From NCBI GenBank assembly GCA_021802545.1, contig JAJZRS010000007.1:1-64000 (forward strand): 64,000 nucleotides of DNA. Reading direction: 5' to 3'. Positions 43,435 to 53,662 of this stretch are shown piece by piece. Within the stretch, counting starts at the first letter, position 1, and each line of letters opens with the position of its first letter. Both the position numbers and the translations under genes were made by a program. The notes beneath the pieces are model-generated. The model saw only the letters and a program-made list of their open reading frames with translations, ran no database searches and had not been told where the DNA came from. Source of the DNA: Pseudomonadota bacterium (lineage in GTDB: Bacteria; Pseudomonadota; Gammaproteobacteria; Burkholderiales; JABEVD01).

Positions 43435-44983
43435 AGGCGGCGCGCTCGTAATCGGCCCCCTTCCCGAGAAGCTCGGTGAGCTTCAGCTCCATGGACAGAT
43501 TGTCCTTGTCCCTGATTTCGACCACCCTGTTCCTGAGATACCATCCCTTAGGCATCACGAGACTCTGCTTTTCCCCATGATGGAGCAGAGCGGCCTGGAC
43601 ATACTTGGTCGAAACGGTGAGATTGATTCCCGTCTGTCGGACCGCGACGGCCTCGGCCCTCCCATCCAGAAGACCGAGTCCCATATTGACGCTGCCGTCC
43701 AGACCCTCGATCACCCAGCGGATGACGCAGGGAGAAAAACGCTCGTTCGATTTGATGCCGACGATATGCCCTGGGCTCACGCGCATGCCCTTGTCTTTCC
43801 TGATCAGGGAAAAACCCTTGCTTGTTTCGTCCTGTACGGCCCAGTTTTCCATCTCGACCCCTGCTTCCCGCTCTTCCTTGGAAATCACGCGTCCGAAAAT
43901 CCTGATCTCCTCGTGCTGCTTCTTGCTGAGCTTCGATTCCGCGCCTGGCTGGGAGAAAGGCTTTCCGGAAAGATATTGATGGACGGCAGGTAAACCGAAG
44001 CAAACCTCGGTACTGTGGCTGATGCTGCGGGCCTCGAACATGCGCGCAACCTTGCCCTCGCACCAGCAGCGATGCAGGCGCTGGACGAGCGCAAGGCATG
44101 TTTCGGCTGGAAGTTCACCGAGACCGAGCTGGTCCGGCGGCTTGCCCTGCTCAAGGAGAACAGCCTGGATCTTGAGGTGCTTGCCGAGTTCGGTTGTGTC
44201 GAGATAGCGCATGTCCTTGCCGGATGGGCTGACGCAGCGTGCGGCATCCAGGTCGACGGGTATCGGAGGGGACAGCTTCGCCGATCTGGGCATTTCCTTC
44301 GAGATCGAAACCATGGAAACCCATTCGTCCACCCAGCGGCTCACGATGTCGAACTGGCTGCGCTGGATCTCGTAGGGATCGGCCTGGCCGATCAGCAAGA
44401 TTCGGGCGAAATAGTCGGCGCAGGAAGACGGGCCGGGATGCAGCTTCAGGCTCTCGAGAACGGGAAGCGTGGCAAATCCGGCCTCTTCTGAAAACCTGTA
44501 GAGCCTGAAGAACTGCAGCCAGAGACCCCCATCGACCTGATGGGAAAGACGCATGTTTTCAATAATCTGGGCGCCCGTATAGCGCAGGCAGCGCTGGCAG
44601 ATCAGCGCAAGGTGGCGTGAATCGCCCTTGGTGCCTGCATCCAGGCAATGCCCATAGGAAACCACCACCGCTTCCCAGAGCAATACGATCTCGTCGAATA
44701 TTTGGGCCTCGATTTCATTGAGCGGAAGCGGCTTGCCGACGATCTTTCTGGCATAGCCGCTTTGGACGATGCCCACTGTTTCGCGCAATTGCTCGGTGAT
44801 TTTCAGCCTGTCCAGGGGGGGAAGCTTCGCGTGGTTCAATTCCCAGAATTTCTTCGAAAGCGTCTGGTGGGCGAGCCGGATATCGGTCAGCTGGAACTGG
44901 GATATCCAGCGTGCGCATGAAGCGGCGTCAGTGAACGCTAGCTTCACTTTCGCATCGGTTTGCGGAAGATTCAGGAAATCCAT
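43421..44983 (-). CDS. Uncharacterised protein with PilZ-like C-terminal region
   Basis: 520 aa, no signal peptide or membrane segment. The N-terminal two thirds are predicted helical, with a GTKGDSRHLALICQRCLRYTGAQI stretch that looks conserved. The C-terminal part (from about 365) is beta-rich with a PilZ-reminiscent pattern: WAVQDETSKGFSL, a short basic loop, VSPGHIVGIK, then VIRWVIEGLDGSVNMGLGLL. PilZ domains bind cyclic di-GMP, and the next gene in the same direction is a GGDEF-EAL protein, but RXXXR is not clean here, so binding is only a possibility. The 3' end overlaps trpD by 14 bases. Confidence 0.6.
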   Translation of the reverse strand: MDFLNLPQTDAKVKLAFTDAASCARWISQFQLTDIRLAHQTLSKKFWELNHAKLPPLDRLKITEQLRETVGIVQSGYARKIVGKPLPLNEIEAQIFDEIVLLWEAVVVSYGHCLDAGTKGDSRHLALICQRCLRYTGAQIIENMRLSHQVDGGLWLQFFRLYRFSEEAGFATLPVLESLKLHPGPSSCADYFARILLIGQADPYEIQRSQFDIVSRWVDEWVSMVSISKEMPRSAKLSPPIPVDLDAARCVSPSGKDMRYLDTTELGKHLKIQAVLLEQGKPPDQLGLGELPAETCLALVQRLHRCWCEGKVARMFEARSISHSTEVCFGLPAVHQYLSGKPFSQPGAESKLSKKQHEEIRIFGRVISKEEREAGVEMENWAVQDETSKGFSLIRKDKGMRVSPGHIVGIKSNERFSPCVIRWVIEGLDGSVNMGLGLLDGRAEAVAVRQTGINLTVSTKYVQAALLHHGEKQSLVMPKGWYLRNRVVEIRDKDNLSMELKLTELLGKGADYERAAFIQL

Positions 44984-45019
44984 GTCGGGCTCGCTTAGGG
45001 GACTCCGATTTTAACCTGA

Positions 45020-47374
45020 TCAGTGCAAAGAGGTCGACTGGAAAAGCTGGGTCATTCCCTCCCCCGGAAGAGGCTCGCTGAAATAGAATCCCTGGAACCC
45101 GTGGCATCCCTGGTCCTTGAGATGGCTGAACTGATCCGGCGTCTCCACCCCTTCGGCGATGACCTTCAGCTTCAGGCTGCGGGCCATTGCAATGATCGCG
45201 GCGACAATTGCGGCATCGTTGGAGTCCGCCGTGATGTCCCGGACGAAAGACTGGTCTATCTTGAGGACATCCAGCGGAAAGCGCTTCAAATAGGAAAGGG
45301 AGGAATACCCGGTCCCGAAATCGTCCAGGGAAAGCTTGACGCCGAGCTGTTTGAGGTGGGTCAGCATGTCGAGCGTCGACTCGGTATTCTGCATCAGCAT
45401 GCTTTCCGTCATCTCGAGTTCGAGCCGATTGGCGGAGAGCGCCGTCTCGCCGAGAATCTTCTCGATCATCTTCGAGAAGTCGCCTTCCCTGAACTGCCTC
45501 GGCGAAACATTGACCGAAATGCGCTGCGTCTCGTTGAGCAATCCAGCCATCTGCCAGACCTTCATCTGGGCGCAAACCGTTTTCATCATCCATTCGCCGA
45601 GCTGGACGATCACCCCGCTCTCCTCGGCGAGCGGAATGAACTGCGCAGGCGGAATCCAGCCTCGGGCTGGGTGCTTCCAGCGCATCAGCGCTTCCATGCC
45701 GGTGACGAGACCCGTTCCGATATCGACCTGGGGCTGGTAGTGAACTTCGAGCTCTTCCCGCTCTATCGCCTTGCGCAAATCGCTTTGCATGGAAATCCGC
45801 TCCAGGGTCAGCATATTCATTTTTTCGGAATAGAACTGATAATTGTTGCGCCCCTGCGATTTCGCGTGGAAAAGCGCGGTATCCGCGCTTTTGATGATGT
45901 CTTCTGCGCATCTCGCATCCGACGGATAGAGCGAGATGCCGAGGCTCGCTGTAACCAGCACCTCCTTGCCGTCGAGGAGGAAGGGGTCGGATAGCGCCGA
46001 CCTGATTTTTTCTGCAATGAACGCTGCGATCTGGGCAACCTCCCCGATCTCGTTGCGGCCGAGGCTAGACAGGATGACCACGAATTCGTCTCCGCCCAGC
46101 CTTGATACGGTATCCCCCTCCCTCACGCAGGCAATGAGACGCTGGGCCACGGTCTGAAGCAGGTTGTCCGCGCCCGAATGCCCGAGCGTATCGTTGACCG
46201 TCTTGAAATGGTCCAAGTCAAGAGAAAGCACGGCGAACTGCCTTCCTTCCCGCCCCGATTGGTTGATCAGCATCTCCAGCCTGTCCATGAGGAGCAGCCT
46301 GTTCGGCAGGCTCGTCAGCGTATCGAAATAGGCCAATTGATGGATCTGCTCTTCGGCAAGCTTGCGCTCGGTGATGTCGAGAGCGATGCCGACATAATGC
46401 GTAACCTGACCGGAATCGTCGCTTACCGCATTGATTTCGAGCAGTTCGGGATAGATTTCGCCGTTTTTTCTGCGGCTCCACACTTCCCCCCGCCAGTTTC
46501 CGCACTGCTTGACCGATTCGCGCATGACGTCCTCGTGCTTGCGCGATCTCAGCATGTCCATGGGTCTGCCTTCGACCTCTTCCGGAGCATAGCCGGTGAT
46601 GGCGCAGAAGGCGGGATTGACGCTGACGATGCGGTAATGCCTGTCGGCGATGAAAATGCTCTCCAGGTTGTGCTCGAAAACAGATGAAGCGAAGCGGAGC
46701 TGCTGCGCCGTGCGCCTTGTCTCGGTGACATCATCCAAGGTGCCGAAATAGCCCTTGATGCTTCCGGAAGCATCGCACATCGACTCGGCGTAGATTTCGA
46801 CCCATCTTGTTCCGCCGTTCTCGAGCAGCAGACGCAATTCGTACCTGCAATGCCCGGCGTCCGCGGCCAGCCTCAGCTTTTCGAAATGTCTGGGCGCATC
46901 TTCAGGATGGATGAAGTCCGTGAGCGATTTGCCGAGGGAATCTTCCACCCGGCGCAGCATGATGCCTTCCCATGCCTTGTTGAGGAAAGTCAGGCGGCCG
47001 TGGGGATCGATCTCGAACACGGCTTCCTTGAGCCTGTCGATGACGCCCGGATGATGGACATGCGCCCTGCCCAATTTCAGGGTCACGCCATTGATCGCGC
47101 CGTCCCCACCCCGCCTTGGTGATGCCGTCCCTTCGACGGAAACCTTTTTTCCACGGCGATCGAGCAACAGGGCGGGTTTGCCGTCCAGCATGCGCTCCAC
47201 GACATTCCAGATCCGCTTTCCCGTTGCCGGGTCAATCAGGCAGCATACCTCGTGGAGCGGACGTCCGGCCGCATCCTGGGTGCGCCAGCCCGTCAGCCGC
47301 TCGGCTGTGTCGTTGAGCTGGACGATCCTGCACGATTTGTCAGCCGTTATCTCGGCGTCTGCCATCGGTTCCAT
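45020..47374 (-). CDS. PAS-GGDEF-EAL cyclic di-GMP signalling protein
   Basis: 784-residue soluble protein. The N-terminus starts inside a PAS fold (1-100), followed by PAS domains at about 115-220 and 228-335, a GGDEF domain (about 345-515) with intact GGDEF at 427-431, and an EAL domain (about 525-780) with EALMRW at 561. The later EAL metal motifs (ELEMTESMLMQN, LDDFGTGYSSL, KIDQSF) are also intact, so both synthesis and breakdown of cyclic di-GMP are possible. No transmembrane part is seen, so it senses internal signals. The AT-rich 65 bases upstream could hold its promoter. Confidence 0.93.
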   Translation of the reverse strand: MEPMADAEITADKSCRIVQLNDTAERLTGWRTQDAAGRPLHEVCCLIDPATGKRIWNVVERMLDGKPALLLDRRGKKVSVEGTASPRRGGDGAINGVTLKLGRAHVHHPGVIDRLKEAVFEIDPHGRLTFLNKAWEGIMLRRVEDSLGKSLTDFIHPEDAPRHFEKLRLAADAGHCRYELRLLLENGGTRWVEIYAESMCDASGSIKGYFGTLDDVTETRRTAQQLRFASSVFEHNLESIFIADRHYRIVSVNPAFCAITGYAPEEVEGRPMDMLRSRKHEDVMRESVKQCGNWRGEVWSRRKNGEIYPELLEINAVSDDSGQVTHYVGIALDITERKLAEEQIHQLAYFDTLTSLPNRLLLMDRLEMLINQSGREGRQFAVLSLDLDHFKTVNDTLGHSGADNLLQTVAQRLIACVREGDTVSRLGGDEFVVILSSLGRNEIGEVAQIAAFIAEKIRSALSDPFLLDGKEVLVTASLGISLYPSDARCAEDIIKSADTALFHAKSQGRNNYQFYSEKMNMLTLERISMQSDLRKAIEREELEVHYQPQVDIGTGLVTGMEALMRWKHPARGWIPPAQFIPLAEESGVIVQLGEWMMKTVCAQMKVWQMAGLLNETQRISVNVSPRQFREGDFSKMIEKILGETALSANRLELEMTESMLMQNTESTLDMLTHLKQLGVKLSLDDFGTGYSSLSYLKRFPLDVLKIDQSFVRDITADSNDAAIVAAIIAMARSLKLKVIAEGVETPDQFSHLKDQGCHGFQGFYFSEPLPGEGMTQLFQSTSLH

Positions 47375-47439
47375 TCATTGTTTTTGCAGAATGCATTGTT
47401 TAATACTTTTGGCAGATTAAACCACAAGTTAATAAAGAT

Positions 47440-48567
47440 TTACAATAATCTGCTCTTGTCTCCTAAAGAAAAACATGAAGAAACCGGAGCGCATTGCCTG
47501 GAAAAAGCGATGACCTTGAACAATTCCCCCATTTCGGCCGGGCTGACCAGCTTCTGGAGCTCGGCCGAGAGGGGAAGGTAGGAAGATGCATCCAGGGGAG
47601 AAACCCTTCCCAGTATTTCAGTGATGCCGCAATTGATCAGAAAATGCGCCTGATTCGTGTAGCCGGCAAATTGCAGCCCGGAATCGACAGCTGCTTCCGC
47701 GATGGCGCTGAAATCGACATGGGTGGTGATGTCCTGCAAACCGGGAAGAAAGAAGGGATCGTCGTGCGCATGATGGCGATAATGACACATCAGCGTGCCC
47801 CGGTTTCTGTCGGGGTGATAATATTCCCCCCTGCCGAAACCGTAATCGAAAAACAGCAGCATGCCGCGCTTCAATATCGCCGACAGCCCGGTTACCAGCG
47901 AACGCGCCTGAAGCTGGATTTCGCTGACATAGCCTGCAGGCACATGGATGGCTTTCGCCGCATCATAAAGCGGGCCGCTTGTCATCGCCCTGTCCTGCCA
48001 GGCCAGCTTCTCTTCATCGATGCAGACGCCCCGTTCGAAAATGCATCCTTCCTCCCAGCGCACGAGATTGCAGGGAACGGCATCCAGCACTTCGTTCGCC
48101 AGGATCAGCCCCTCGAAATTTCCGGGAAGCTCATCCAGCCAAACAACGGGAAGCCCTTTCAGGCGCTCTTCCTGCCTCTTTCGCAAGTCTGCGCTCACTT
48201 CCAGTATAAAATAGGTTCTCGGCTTGATATCGAGCTCGCTCAAGAGATCGAAGGCAAGCTTTCCGCTTCCCGCCCCGAGCTCGAGGACATCCGTGTCAGG
48301 ATTCGAATCCAGCCATGCCTTGACGAGGCGGGCCAGGGTTTTTCCGAAAAGCGAAGAAATTTCGGGCGCGGTGACGAAGTCACCCGAAGCGCCGAACTTG
48401 GCCGCCCCCGCGCTGTAATAACCCAGCCCTGGCGCATAAAGGGCGAGCTGCATGTAGTCGGCGAAGGGGATCCATCCCCCAGCTTCCACGATTGTCTTGC
48501 GGATCAGCGCCAGAAGGCGCCGGCTGTGCGCGAGGGCATCCTCGCCGGGATCGGGTAGTGGCGGCAT
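47440..48567 (-). CDS. MidA/NDUFAF7-type SAM-dependent methyltransferase
   Basis: 375 aa from ATG 48567 (MPPLPDPGEDALAHS). It has the family start helix, then IPFADYMQLALYAPGLGYYS, the S-adenosylmethionine motif VLELGAGSGKLAFDL and the ANEVLDAVP motif of the MidA/COG1565 family. The mitochondrial member methylates an arginine in respiratory complex I; bacterial substrates are not settled. It is divergent from the pteridine reductase-like gene, the usual neighbour in betaproteobacteria as I recall. Confidence 0.88.
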   Translation of the reverse strand: MPPLPDPGEDALAHSRRLLALIRKTIVEAGGWIPFADYMQLALYAPGLGYYSAGAAKFGASGDFVTAPEISSLFGKTLARLVKAWLDSNPDTDVLELGAGSGKLAFDLLSELDIKPRTYFILEVSADLRKRQEERLKGLPVVWLDELPGNFEGLILANEVLDAVPCNLVRWEEGCIFERGVCIDEEKLAWQDRAMTSGPLYDAAKAIHVPAGYVSEIQLQARSLVTGLSAILKRGMLLFFDYGFGRGEYYHPDRNRGTLMCHYRHHAHDDPFFLPGLQDITTHVDFSAIAEAAVDSGLQFAGYTNQAHFLINCGITEILGRVSPLDASSYLPLSAELQKLVSPAEMGELFKVIAFSRQCAPVSSCFSLGDKSRLL

Positions 48568-48613
48568 CGAGACTATGGTAAATTGTCCGGCATTCAGTTT
48601 AGAGGAGATTTTC

Positions 48614-49354
48614 TTGCAAGGCAAAGTCGTCCTGATCACGGGAGGAGCGCGGCGCGTAGGCGCTGCGATCTGCCGCAGGCTGCACGAGCGGGGGGCGAAT
48701 CTCATGATCCATTACCGCTCTTCCGAAAACGAGGCCCAGGCGCTCGCGGACGAATTCAACGCCCGCCGGCCAGGTTCCGCTGCGCTCGTCCAGGCCGATC
48801 TCCTCGACATCCCTTCGCTCCCGAAACTCGTCTCCAAGACGGTCGAACAATTCGGCAGGCTGGACGTCCTCGTCAACAACGCTTCCAGTTTTTTCCAAAC
48901 CGCGCTCGGCGAAATAGACGAACAGGCCTGGGAAGATCTGATCGGGACCAACCTCAAGGCGCCGCTTTTCCTGTCCCAGGCGGCAGCACCTGAAATCAGG
49001 AAGCATCACGGCTGCATCGTCAACATCGTCGACATCCACGCAGAGCGGCCGCTCGAGAACTATCTCGTCTACACCACGGCAAAAGGTGGGCTGGCTGCCC
49101 TGACCCGCTCCTTGGCGCGCGAAATCGGGCCGGAAGCCCGCGCCAATGCGGTTGCCCCGGGCGCGATCCTCTGGCCCGAGGACGAAACCTGGTCCAACGT
49201 CCTGGAGCGGCAGCAGATCATCAACCAGACGCTGCTGAAACGGGTGGGAGAACCCGACGACATCGCCAAGACGGTCGCCTTCCTCGTTGCAGACGCGCCC
49301 TACATCACCGGCGAAGTGATCGCAGTGGACGGCGGAAGAAGCATCAATCTGTGA
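48614..49354 (+). CDS. Pteridine reductase-like short-chain dehydrogenase
   Basis: 246-residue SDR enzyme with the NADPH-binding [10 protein letters not shown] (the TGXXXRXG pattern of pteridine reductases such as FolM/PTR1), NNASSF and the catalytic YTTAK. It probably reduces dihydropterins or dihydrofolate. I place the start at TTG 48614 because AGAGGAGA lies upstream and the protein then begins [11 protein letters not shown]. An in-frame ATG at 48575 would add 13 unlikely residues. The end overlaps ttcA by 11 bases. Confidence 0.85.
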   Translation: MQGKVVLITGGARRVGAAICRRLHERGANLMIHYRSSENEAQALADEFNARRPGSAALVQADLLDIPSLPKLVSKTVEQFGRLDVLVNNASSFFQTALGEIDEQAWEDLIGTNLKAPLFLSQAAAPEIRKHHGCIVNIVDIHAERPLENYLVYTTAKGGLAALTRSLAREIGPEARANAVAPGAILWPEDETWSNVLERQQIINQTLLKRVGEPDDIAKTVAFLVADAPYITGEVIAVDGGRSINL

Positions 49355-50213
49355 CCTGATCGAAAAGGGTATCCCCCCCTTCGAGCGTCTCGAAATCGAA
49401 AAGCGTCTTGTCCATGAGGTGGGAGGGCGTCACGTCGGACAAGGCGTTGAACATGTTCTTCAGCCTTCTCGGATCTTCCTTCTCCCATTGATTCAGCATC
49501 TCGCGCATCGCCTGGCGCTGCAGATTGGGCTGGGAACCGCACAGATTGCAGGGAATGATGGGGAATTCCATCGCAGCCGCATATTTCTTGATGTCCGCCT
49601 CCCTGCAGTAGGCGAGCGGCCTGATCACGATATGATTGCCGTCGTCTGAACGCAGCTTGGGCGGCATGGCCTTCAGCTTTCCGCCGAAAAACAGGTTGAG
49701 CATCAGGGTCTGGAGAATGTCGTCCCGATGATGGCCCAGCGCGATCTTCGTCGCGCCCAGCTCTTTCGCCGTGCGGTAAAGGATCCCCCTGCGCAGGCGC
49801 GAGCAGAGCGAGCAGGTCGTCTTGCCCGGCGCGATCTTCTCTTTCACGATGCTGTAGGTGTCCTGCTCGACGATCCTGTAGGGAACACCTTTGCTTTCAA
49901 GGTAGCCGGGCAGCACATGTTCGGGAAAACCGGGCTGCTTCTGGTCCAGGTTGACGGCGACGATGTCGAAATTGATCGGGGCTACCGTCTGCAAATACCT
50001 CAGCGTATCCAGCATGGTGTAGCTGTCCGCGCCGCCGGACAGGCAGACCATCACGAGATCCCCCTCGGAGATCATGTTGAAATCGATGATGGCCTTGCCC
50101 GTGAGTTTCCTGATCTGCTTCTGCAGCTTCTCGACACTGAGCGAAAGATGGCGGTCTTCGGCAGATGATCCGGGATGAAACTCGATAACTGAAGTGTCGT
50201 TTTCGTACGTCAT
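49344..50213 (-). CDS. ttcA: tRNA 2-thiocytidine synthetase TtcA
   Basis: 289 aa; ATP- and Fe-S-dependent thiolation of cytidine 32 in tRNA. The PP-loop SGGADS is at 59-64. The cluster-binding cysteines lie in [10 protein letters not shown] and in PCNLCGSQ. It overlaps the argA stop by 4 bases at its start and converges with the pteridine reductase-like gene at its end. It is full-length. Confidence 0.95.
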   Translation of the reverse strand: MTYENDTSVIEFHPGSSAEDRHLSLSVEKLQKQIRKLTGKAIIDFNMISEGDLVMVCLSGGADSYTMLDTLRYLQTVAPINFDIVAVNLDQKQPGFPEHVLPGYLESKGVPYRIVEQDTYSIVKEKIAPGKTTCSLCSRLRRGILYRTAKELGATKIALGHHRDDILQTLMLNLFFGGKLKAMPPKLRSDDGNHIVIRPLAYCREADIKKYAAAMEFPIIPCNLCGSQPNLQRQAMREMLNQWEKEDPRRLKNMFNALSDVTPSHLMDKTLFDFETLEGGDTLFDQVTD

Positions 50214-51505
50214 AACTGCTTCATGAACACCTTGGAGCGGCGCTGGTAATTGTAGAGCGACTGTTTTTCTTGCGGCAATGCATCGACGCCCGCTTCCTTG
50301 AAGCCTCTTTCGACGAACCAGTGGGCCGTTCTGGTAGTGAGCACAAACACGCGTTTCACGCCTTGTTTCTTGGCCCGCTCCTCGATTCTCGAGAGCAGCC
50401 TGTCGCCGACGCCTGAATTGCGGTATTCGGGATGAACCACGAGGCAGGCGATCTCCCCTTCATCGCCGAAAGGATAGAGCGCGGCGCAGCCGATCACCCG
50501 CCTGTCGTGCTCGAGCACCAGGAAGCGTCCTATTTCCATTTCCAGCCGCTCGCGATTTCTGCGCACCAGAACGCCTTCCGCCTCCAATGGCTCGATCAGG
50601 GCGAGTATTCCGCCCACGTCGTCGATCGCCGCCTCTCTCAGCTGCTCGAGCGTATCCTGGGTGAGCATGCTGCCTATCCCCTCGTGGGTGAAAAGCTCGA
50701 GCAGGATTCCCCCGTCCACATGGCGGCTCACGAGATGCACGCGGCCGACCCCTTCCCTGCAGCATTTCACTGCGCGGGGAAGATAGGTTCGGATGTCCTC
50801 GGAAAGATCGCGTCCGGACAGCAGGGATTCCCCCATGGCGGGAGAAAGCTCCCTGATGAGCTTTCCGTCTTCGTCCTTCACGCCTTCCTCGTCCATGAGG
50901 AAGATCAGCTTGTCCGCCTTGAGAACGATGGCTGCTCGCGAGGCGACTTCCTCGAGGGTCAGGTTGAACACCTCGCCGGTCGGGGAATAGCCTACGGGAG
51001 GAAGCAGGACGATCTCCCCATCATCGAGCCTGTTTTTGATCGCCTGCGCATCGATTTTGCGGACCGTCCCCGTGTACATGAGATCGACCCCTGAGATCAC
51101 GCCGAGCGGCTTCGCCGTCACGAAATTTCCGCCCGCCACGCGGATGTCGGCGTTGGCCATGGGGGAATTGGCGAGCCCCATCGTGAGCAGCGCCTCGATT
51201 TCCATCCTCAGCCTGCCCACCGATTCCTTGACCTTCTGCAGTTCTTCGATGCCCGTGACGCGCATGCCTTCGACATATTGATCAGCGAGCCCGGCATCTT
51301 TCAGCCTCGATTCGATCTGGGGCCTTGCGCCATGGACAAGCACGATCTTTACCCCGAGGCTGGCCAGCAGATTGATGTCATGGGTGAGTTCGACGAACCG
51401 GCCGTCTGCGACCACTTCGCCGCCGAAAGCGAGAACGAATGTCTTCCCCCTGAAAGCGTTGATGTAGGGGGAGGAATACCTGAACCAGTTGACGAATTCC
51501 TTCAT
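50210..51505 (-). CDS. argA: N-acetylglutamate synthase
   Basis: 431 aa; first step of arginine synthesis. The amino-acid-kinase domain (about 20-280) has [10 protein letters not shown] and [12 protein letters not shown] and serves arginine feedback; the C-terminal GNAT acetyltransferase domain (about 290-431) has [17 protein letters not shown]. The ATG at 51505 ([16 protein letters not shown]) matches the family start; the frame upstream to 51559 does not. It is followed by ttcA with a 4-base overlap. Confidence 0.95.
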   Translation of the reverse strand: MKEFVNWFRYSSPYINAFRGKTFVLAFGGEVVADGRFVELTHDINLLASLGVKIVLVHGARPQIESRLKDAGLADQYVEGMRVTGIEELQKVKESVGRLRMEIEALLTMGLANSPMANADIRVAGGNFVTAKPLGVISGVDLMYTGTVRKIDAQAIKNRLDDGEIVLLPPVGYSPTGEVFNLTLEEVASRAAIVLKADKLIFLMDEEGVKDEDGKLIRELSPAMGESLLSGRDLSEDIRTYLPRAVKCCREGVGRVHLVSRHVDGGILLELFTHEGIGSMLTQDTLEQLREAAIDDVGGILALIEPLEAEGVLVRRNRERLEMEIGRFLVLEHDRRVIGCAALYPFGDEGEIACLVVHPEYRNSGVGDRLLSRIEERAKKQGVKRVFVLTTRTAHWFVERGFKEAGVDALPQEKQSLYNYQRRSKVFMKQL

Positions 51506-51540
51506 GTTTTTTCCGTTTTCGGACAAGTATATACCGAACC

Positions 51541-52257
51541 TCAGGAAAAATCCCCCCAAAGCGCGGAAAGGGCTGCGAGCGCGGCCAGTCCCGCCGTTTC
51601 CGTCCTCAGGATGCGCGGACCAAGGCTCAGGGCCTTGAAGCCAGAATTAGCTGCATGCTCCTCCTCCTCGAGAGTGAGCCCTCCCTCAGGGCCGACCAGG
51701 ATGTGGATCTCGCCCTCCGGGCGAAAGAATTCTCGCAACGGCTTGCCTTGCGGCGAAAGAAACAGCTTCTTGCCTCCTCTGGGCATCGAAAGCCAAGCCT
51801 TCACCGGCACAATGGGCAAAATTTCCGGAACGACGTTTCTTCCGCATTGTTCGCAAGCCGAAATCGCGACCATGCGCCAATGCTCTTCGCGCTTTCTCGC
51901 CCGATCCCCCGAAAGCCTTACCGTGCATCTTTCCGTTTCGACCACCTGTATCGATTTTGCGCCGAGCTCCACTGCTTTCTGCACCACCCAGTCCATTTTC
52001 TCGGTAGAGACGAGCGCCTGGACGAGGGTCACGTCGAGCACTGACTCCCTGTCCACGGCTGCCTTTTCCAGGATCTCAACGAAAGGCGCATCGATGATCC
52101 TGCATTTCGCCTCGATGCCCTTGCCGTCGAAAATTGCGAGCTCTTCGCCCTTGGCCATCCTCAGCACCCTGAAGGCATGATGCGCGGCGGCATCAGGAAG
52201 GCAGATGCTGCCTGAAGCAGGAATTTCCAGTGGGCAATGAAATCTGGGTATGGCCAT
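51541..52257 (-). CDS. rsmE: 16S rRNA m3U1498 methyltransferase
   Basis: 238-residue SPOUT-class enzyme. AAHHAFRVLRM near the start and the C-terminal knot motifs LVGPEGGLTLEEE and LGPRILRTETAGLAAL are diagnostic. The start ATG 52257 gives MAIPRFHC; ATG 52272 is equally possible, and neither has a good ribosome site. It lies 35 bases upstream of argA in the same direction. A TATATT-rich divergent promoter region separates it from the next gene. Confidence 0.93.
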   Translation of the reverse strand: MAIPRFHCPLEIPASGSICLPDAAAHHAFRVLRMAKGEELAIFDGKGIEAKCRIIDAPFVEILEKAAVDRESVLDVTLVQALVSTEKMDWVVQKAVELGAKSIQVVETERCTVRLSGDRARKREEHWRMVAISACEQCGRNVVPEILPIVPVKAWLSMPRGGKKLFLSPQGKPLREFFRPEGEIHILVGPEGGLTLEEEEHAANSGFKALSLGPRILRTETAGLAALAALSALWGDFS

Positions 52258-52331
52258 GGCTAAAAAAGGCATCGAGTGAGTGAGTGATGATAATATATTG
52301 TCCTTTCGAAAAAAAAGATCAGGAGAGAAAA

Positions 52332-52880
52332 ATGGTCAGCCTGCAAACCCCCGTCTGCGATTTTGGCTGGAATCCGCCGGATTTCGATCTGCCTGGCGTC
52401 GACGGAAAGCGCCATACGCTCGCCTCAAGCTGCGGGAAGAATGGCCTGCTCGTGATGTTCATCTGCAACCATTGCCCCTATGTCCAGGCCATACGTCCAC
52501 GCCTCGTGAAAGACCTTGCCGATCTCAAGACACACGGAATCAACGCGATTGCCATCATGTCGAACGATCCCACCGATTACCCGGAAGACTCATTCGAGCA
52601 CATGAAGCAAGTCGCAAAAGAATTCGATTTTCCTTTCCCCTACGTGATTGACGAGACCCAGGAAGTCGCCAAGGCCTACGGTGCGGTCTGCACGCCCGAC
52701 TTTTTCGGATTCAACGCGAACCTCGAGCTGCAGTACAGGGGGCGTTTCGACGCATCGCGCAAGGAAACCGCCGCCGATTCGAGCCGTGATCTTTTCAACG
52801 CGATGCTCCAGGTCGCCCAAACCGGAAAAGGCCCCCAGGAACAGATCCCCAGCATAGGCTGTTCGATCAAGTGGAAATGA
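52332..52880 (+). CDS. Thioredoxin-fold (AhpC/TSA-like) CxxC protein
   Basis: 182 aa, cytosolic. It has an AhpC/TSA-type start (WNPPDFDLPGVDGKRHTLAS) but the redox site is CNHC in MFICNHCPYVQ, the form seen in a broad family annotated as thioredoxin-like peroxiredoxins. The strong AGGAGAG ribosome site fixes the ATG at 52332. The physiological substrate is unknown. It overlaps the next gene by 4 bases (ATGA). Confidence 0.8.
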   Translation: MVSLQTPVCDFGWNPPDFDLPGVDGKRHTLASSCGKNGLLVMFICNHCPYVQAIRPRLVKDLADLKTHGINAIAIMSNDPTDYPEDSFEHMKQVAKEFDFPFPYVIDETQEVAKAYGAVCTPDFFGFNANLELQYRGRFDASRKETAADSSRDLFNAMLQVAQTGKGPQEQIPSIGCSIKWK

Positions 52881-53662
52881 ACCTCATCGGCGAGGTGGCA
52901 TCCATCGTCCGCAGGATTTCCGAAACGGAAATCCTGCCACGCTACCTCAAGGTGGCGCGGCTCAGAAAGGCGGACGGCAGCCTCTTCACCGAGGCCGACC
53001 TTGCCGTCCAGGAAGCCTTGCGCCGTGAGCTTACGAAAATCAATCCCGTTCCGCTGATCGGCGAGGAAATGGAAAAGGCGGAGCAGGCAACTCTCTGGAA
53101 TTCCGGAGAGCTCTGGTGCGTCGATCCCATCGACGGCACCTCGAACTTCGTCAACGGCATCCCCTATTTTGCCGTTTCCGTGGCGCTGATGCGAAAGGGA
53201 AGAAGCGTCCTCGGCGCGGTCTACAACCCCGTGTCGAAGGAAATGTTCACCGCCATGAAGGGAGAAGGCGCTTATCTCGATGGTGAAAGACTGCCCTTGA
53301 GGCAGGCCAACGAACAACTCAATGGGTCGATCGCAGCAGTCGATTTCAAGCGGCTGCCCAGGGCGCTCGCCACTCGCCTCGTCGCCTCCCCGCCCTATTC
53401 TTCTCAGCGAAATTTCGGCGCCTGCTCGCTCGAATGGTGCTATGCAGCAGCAGGGCGGGTGGACCTTTATTTGCACGGCGGACAGAAATTGTGGGATTAT
53501 GCCGCCGGCGCGCTCATCCTGGAAGAATCGGGGGGGTGCGTCTGCTGCATCGACCAAGACGATTTCTGGGAAGCATCACCCTGGACCCGTTCGGCCATCG
53601 CTGCCGGGAACCGGGGCCTATTCGAGAAATGGCGGAACTGGATCAGAGAAGGCGGAACATGA
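52877..53662 (+). CDS. Inositol monophosphatase family protein
   Basis: 261-residue Mg-dependent sugar-phosphate phosphatase. The metal sites are GEEME, DPIDGTSNF and WDYAAGALILEESGG. Relatives include SuhB, CysQ and histidinol-phosphate phosphatase HisN; a HisN or PAP phosphatase role is possible but not shown. ATG 52877 overlaps the preceding stop; a GTG at 52871 is in frame. It is coupled to trkA by another ATGA. Confidence 0.85.
   Translation: MNLIGEVASIVRRISETEILPRYLKVARLRKADGSLFTEADLAVQEALRRELTKINPVPLIGEEMEKAEQATLWNSGELWCVDPIDGTSNFVNGIPYFAVSVALMRKGRSVLGAVYNPVSKEMFTAMKGEGAYLDGERLPLRQANEQLNGSIAAVDFKRLPRALATRLVASPPYSSQRNFGACSLEWCYAAAGRVDLYLHGGQKLWDYAAGALILEESGGCVCCIDQDDFWEASPWTRSAIAAGNRGLFEKWRNWIREGGT

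Noticed and set aside
45020-47374. Possible N-terminal truncation of the PAS-GGDEF-EAL gene
   Set aside because: The protein starts inside a PAS fold, but the upstream 65 bases contain stops and promoter-like AT-rich DNA, so no missing coding part is evident.
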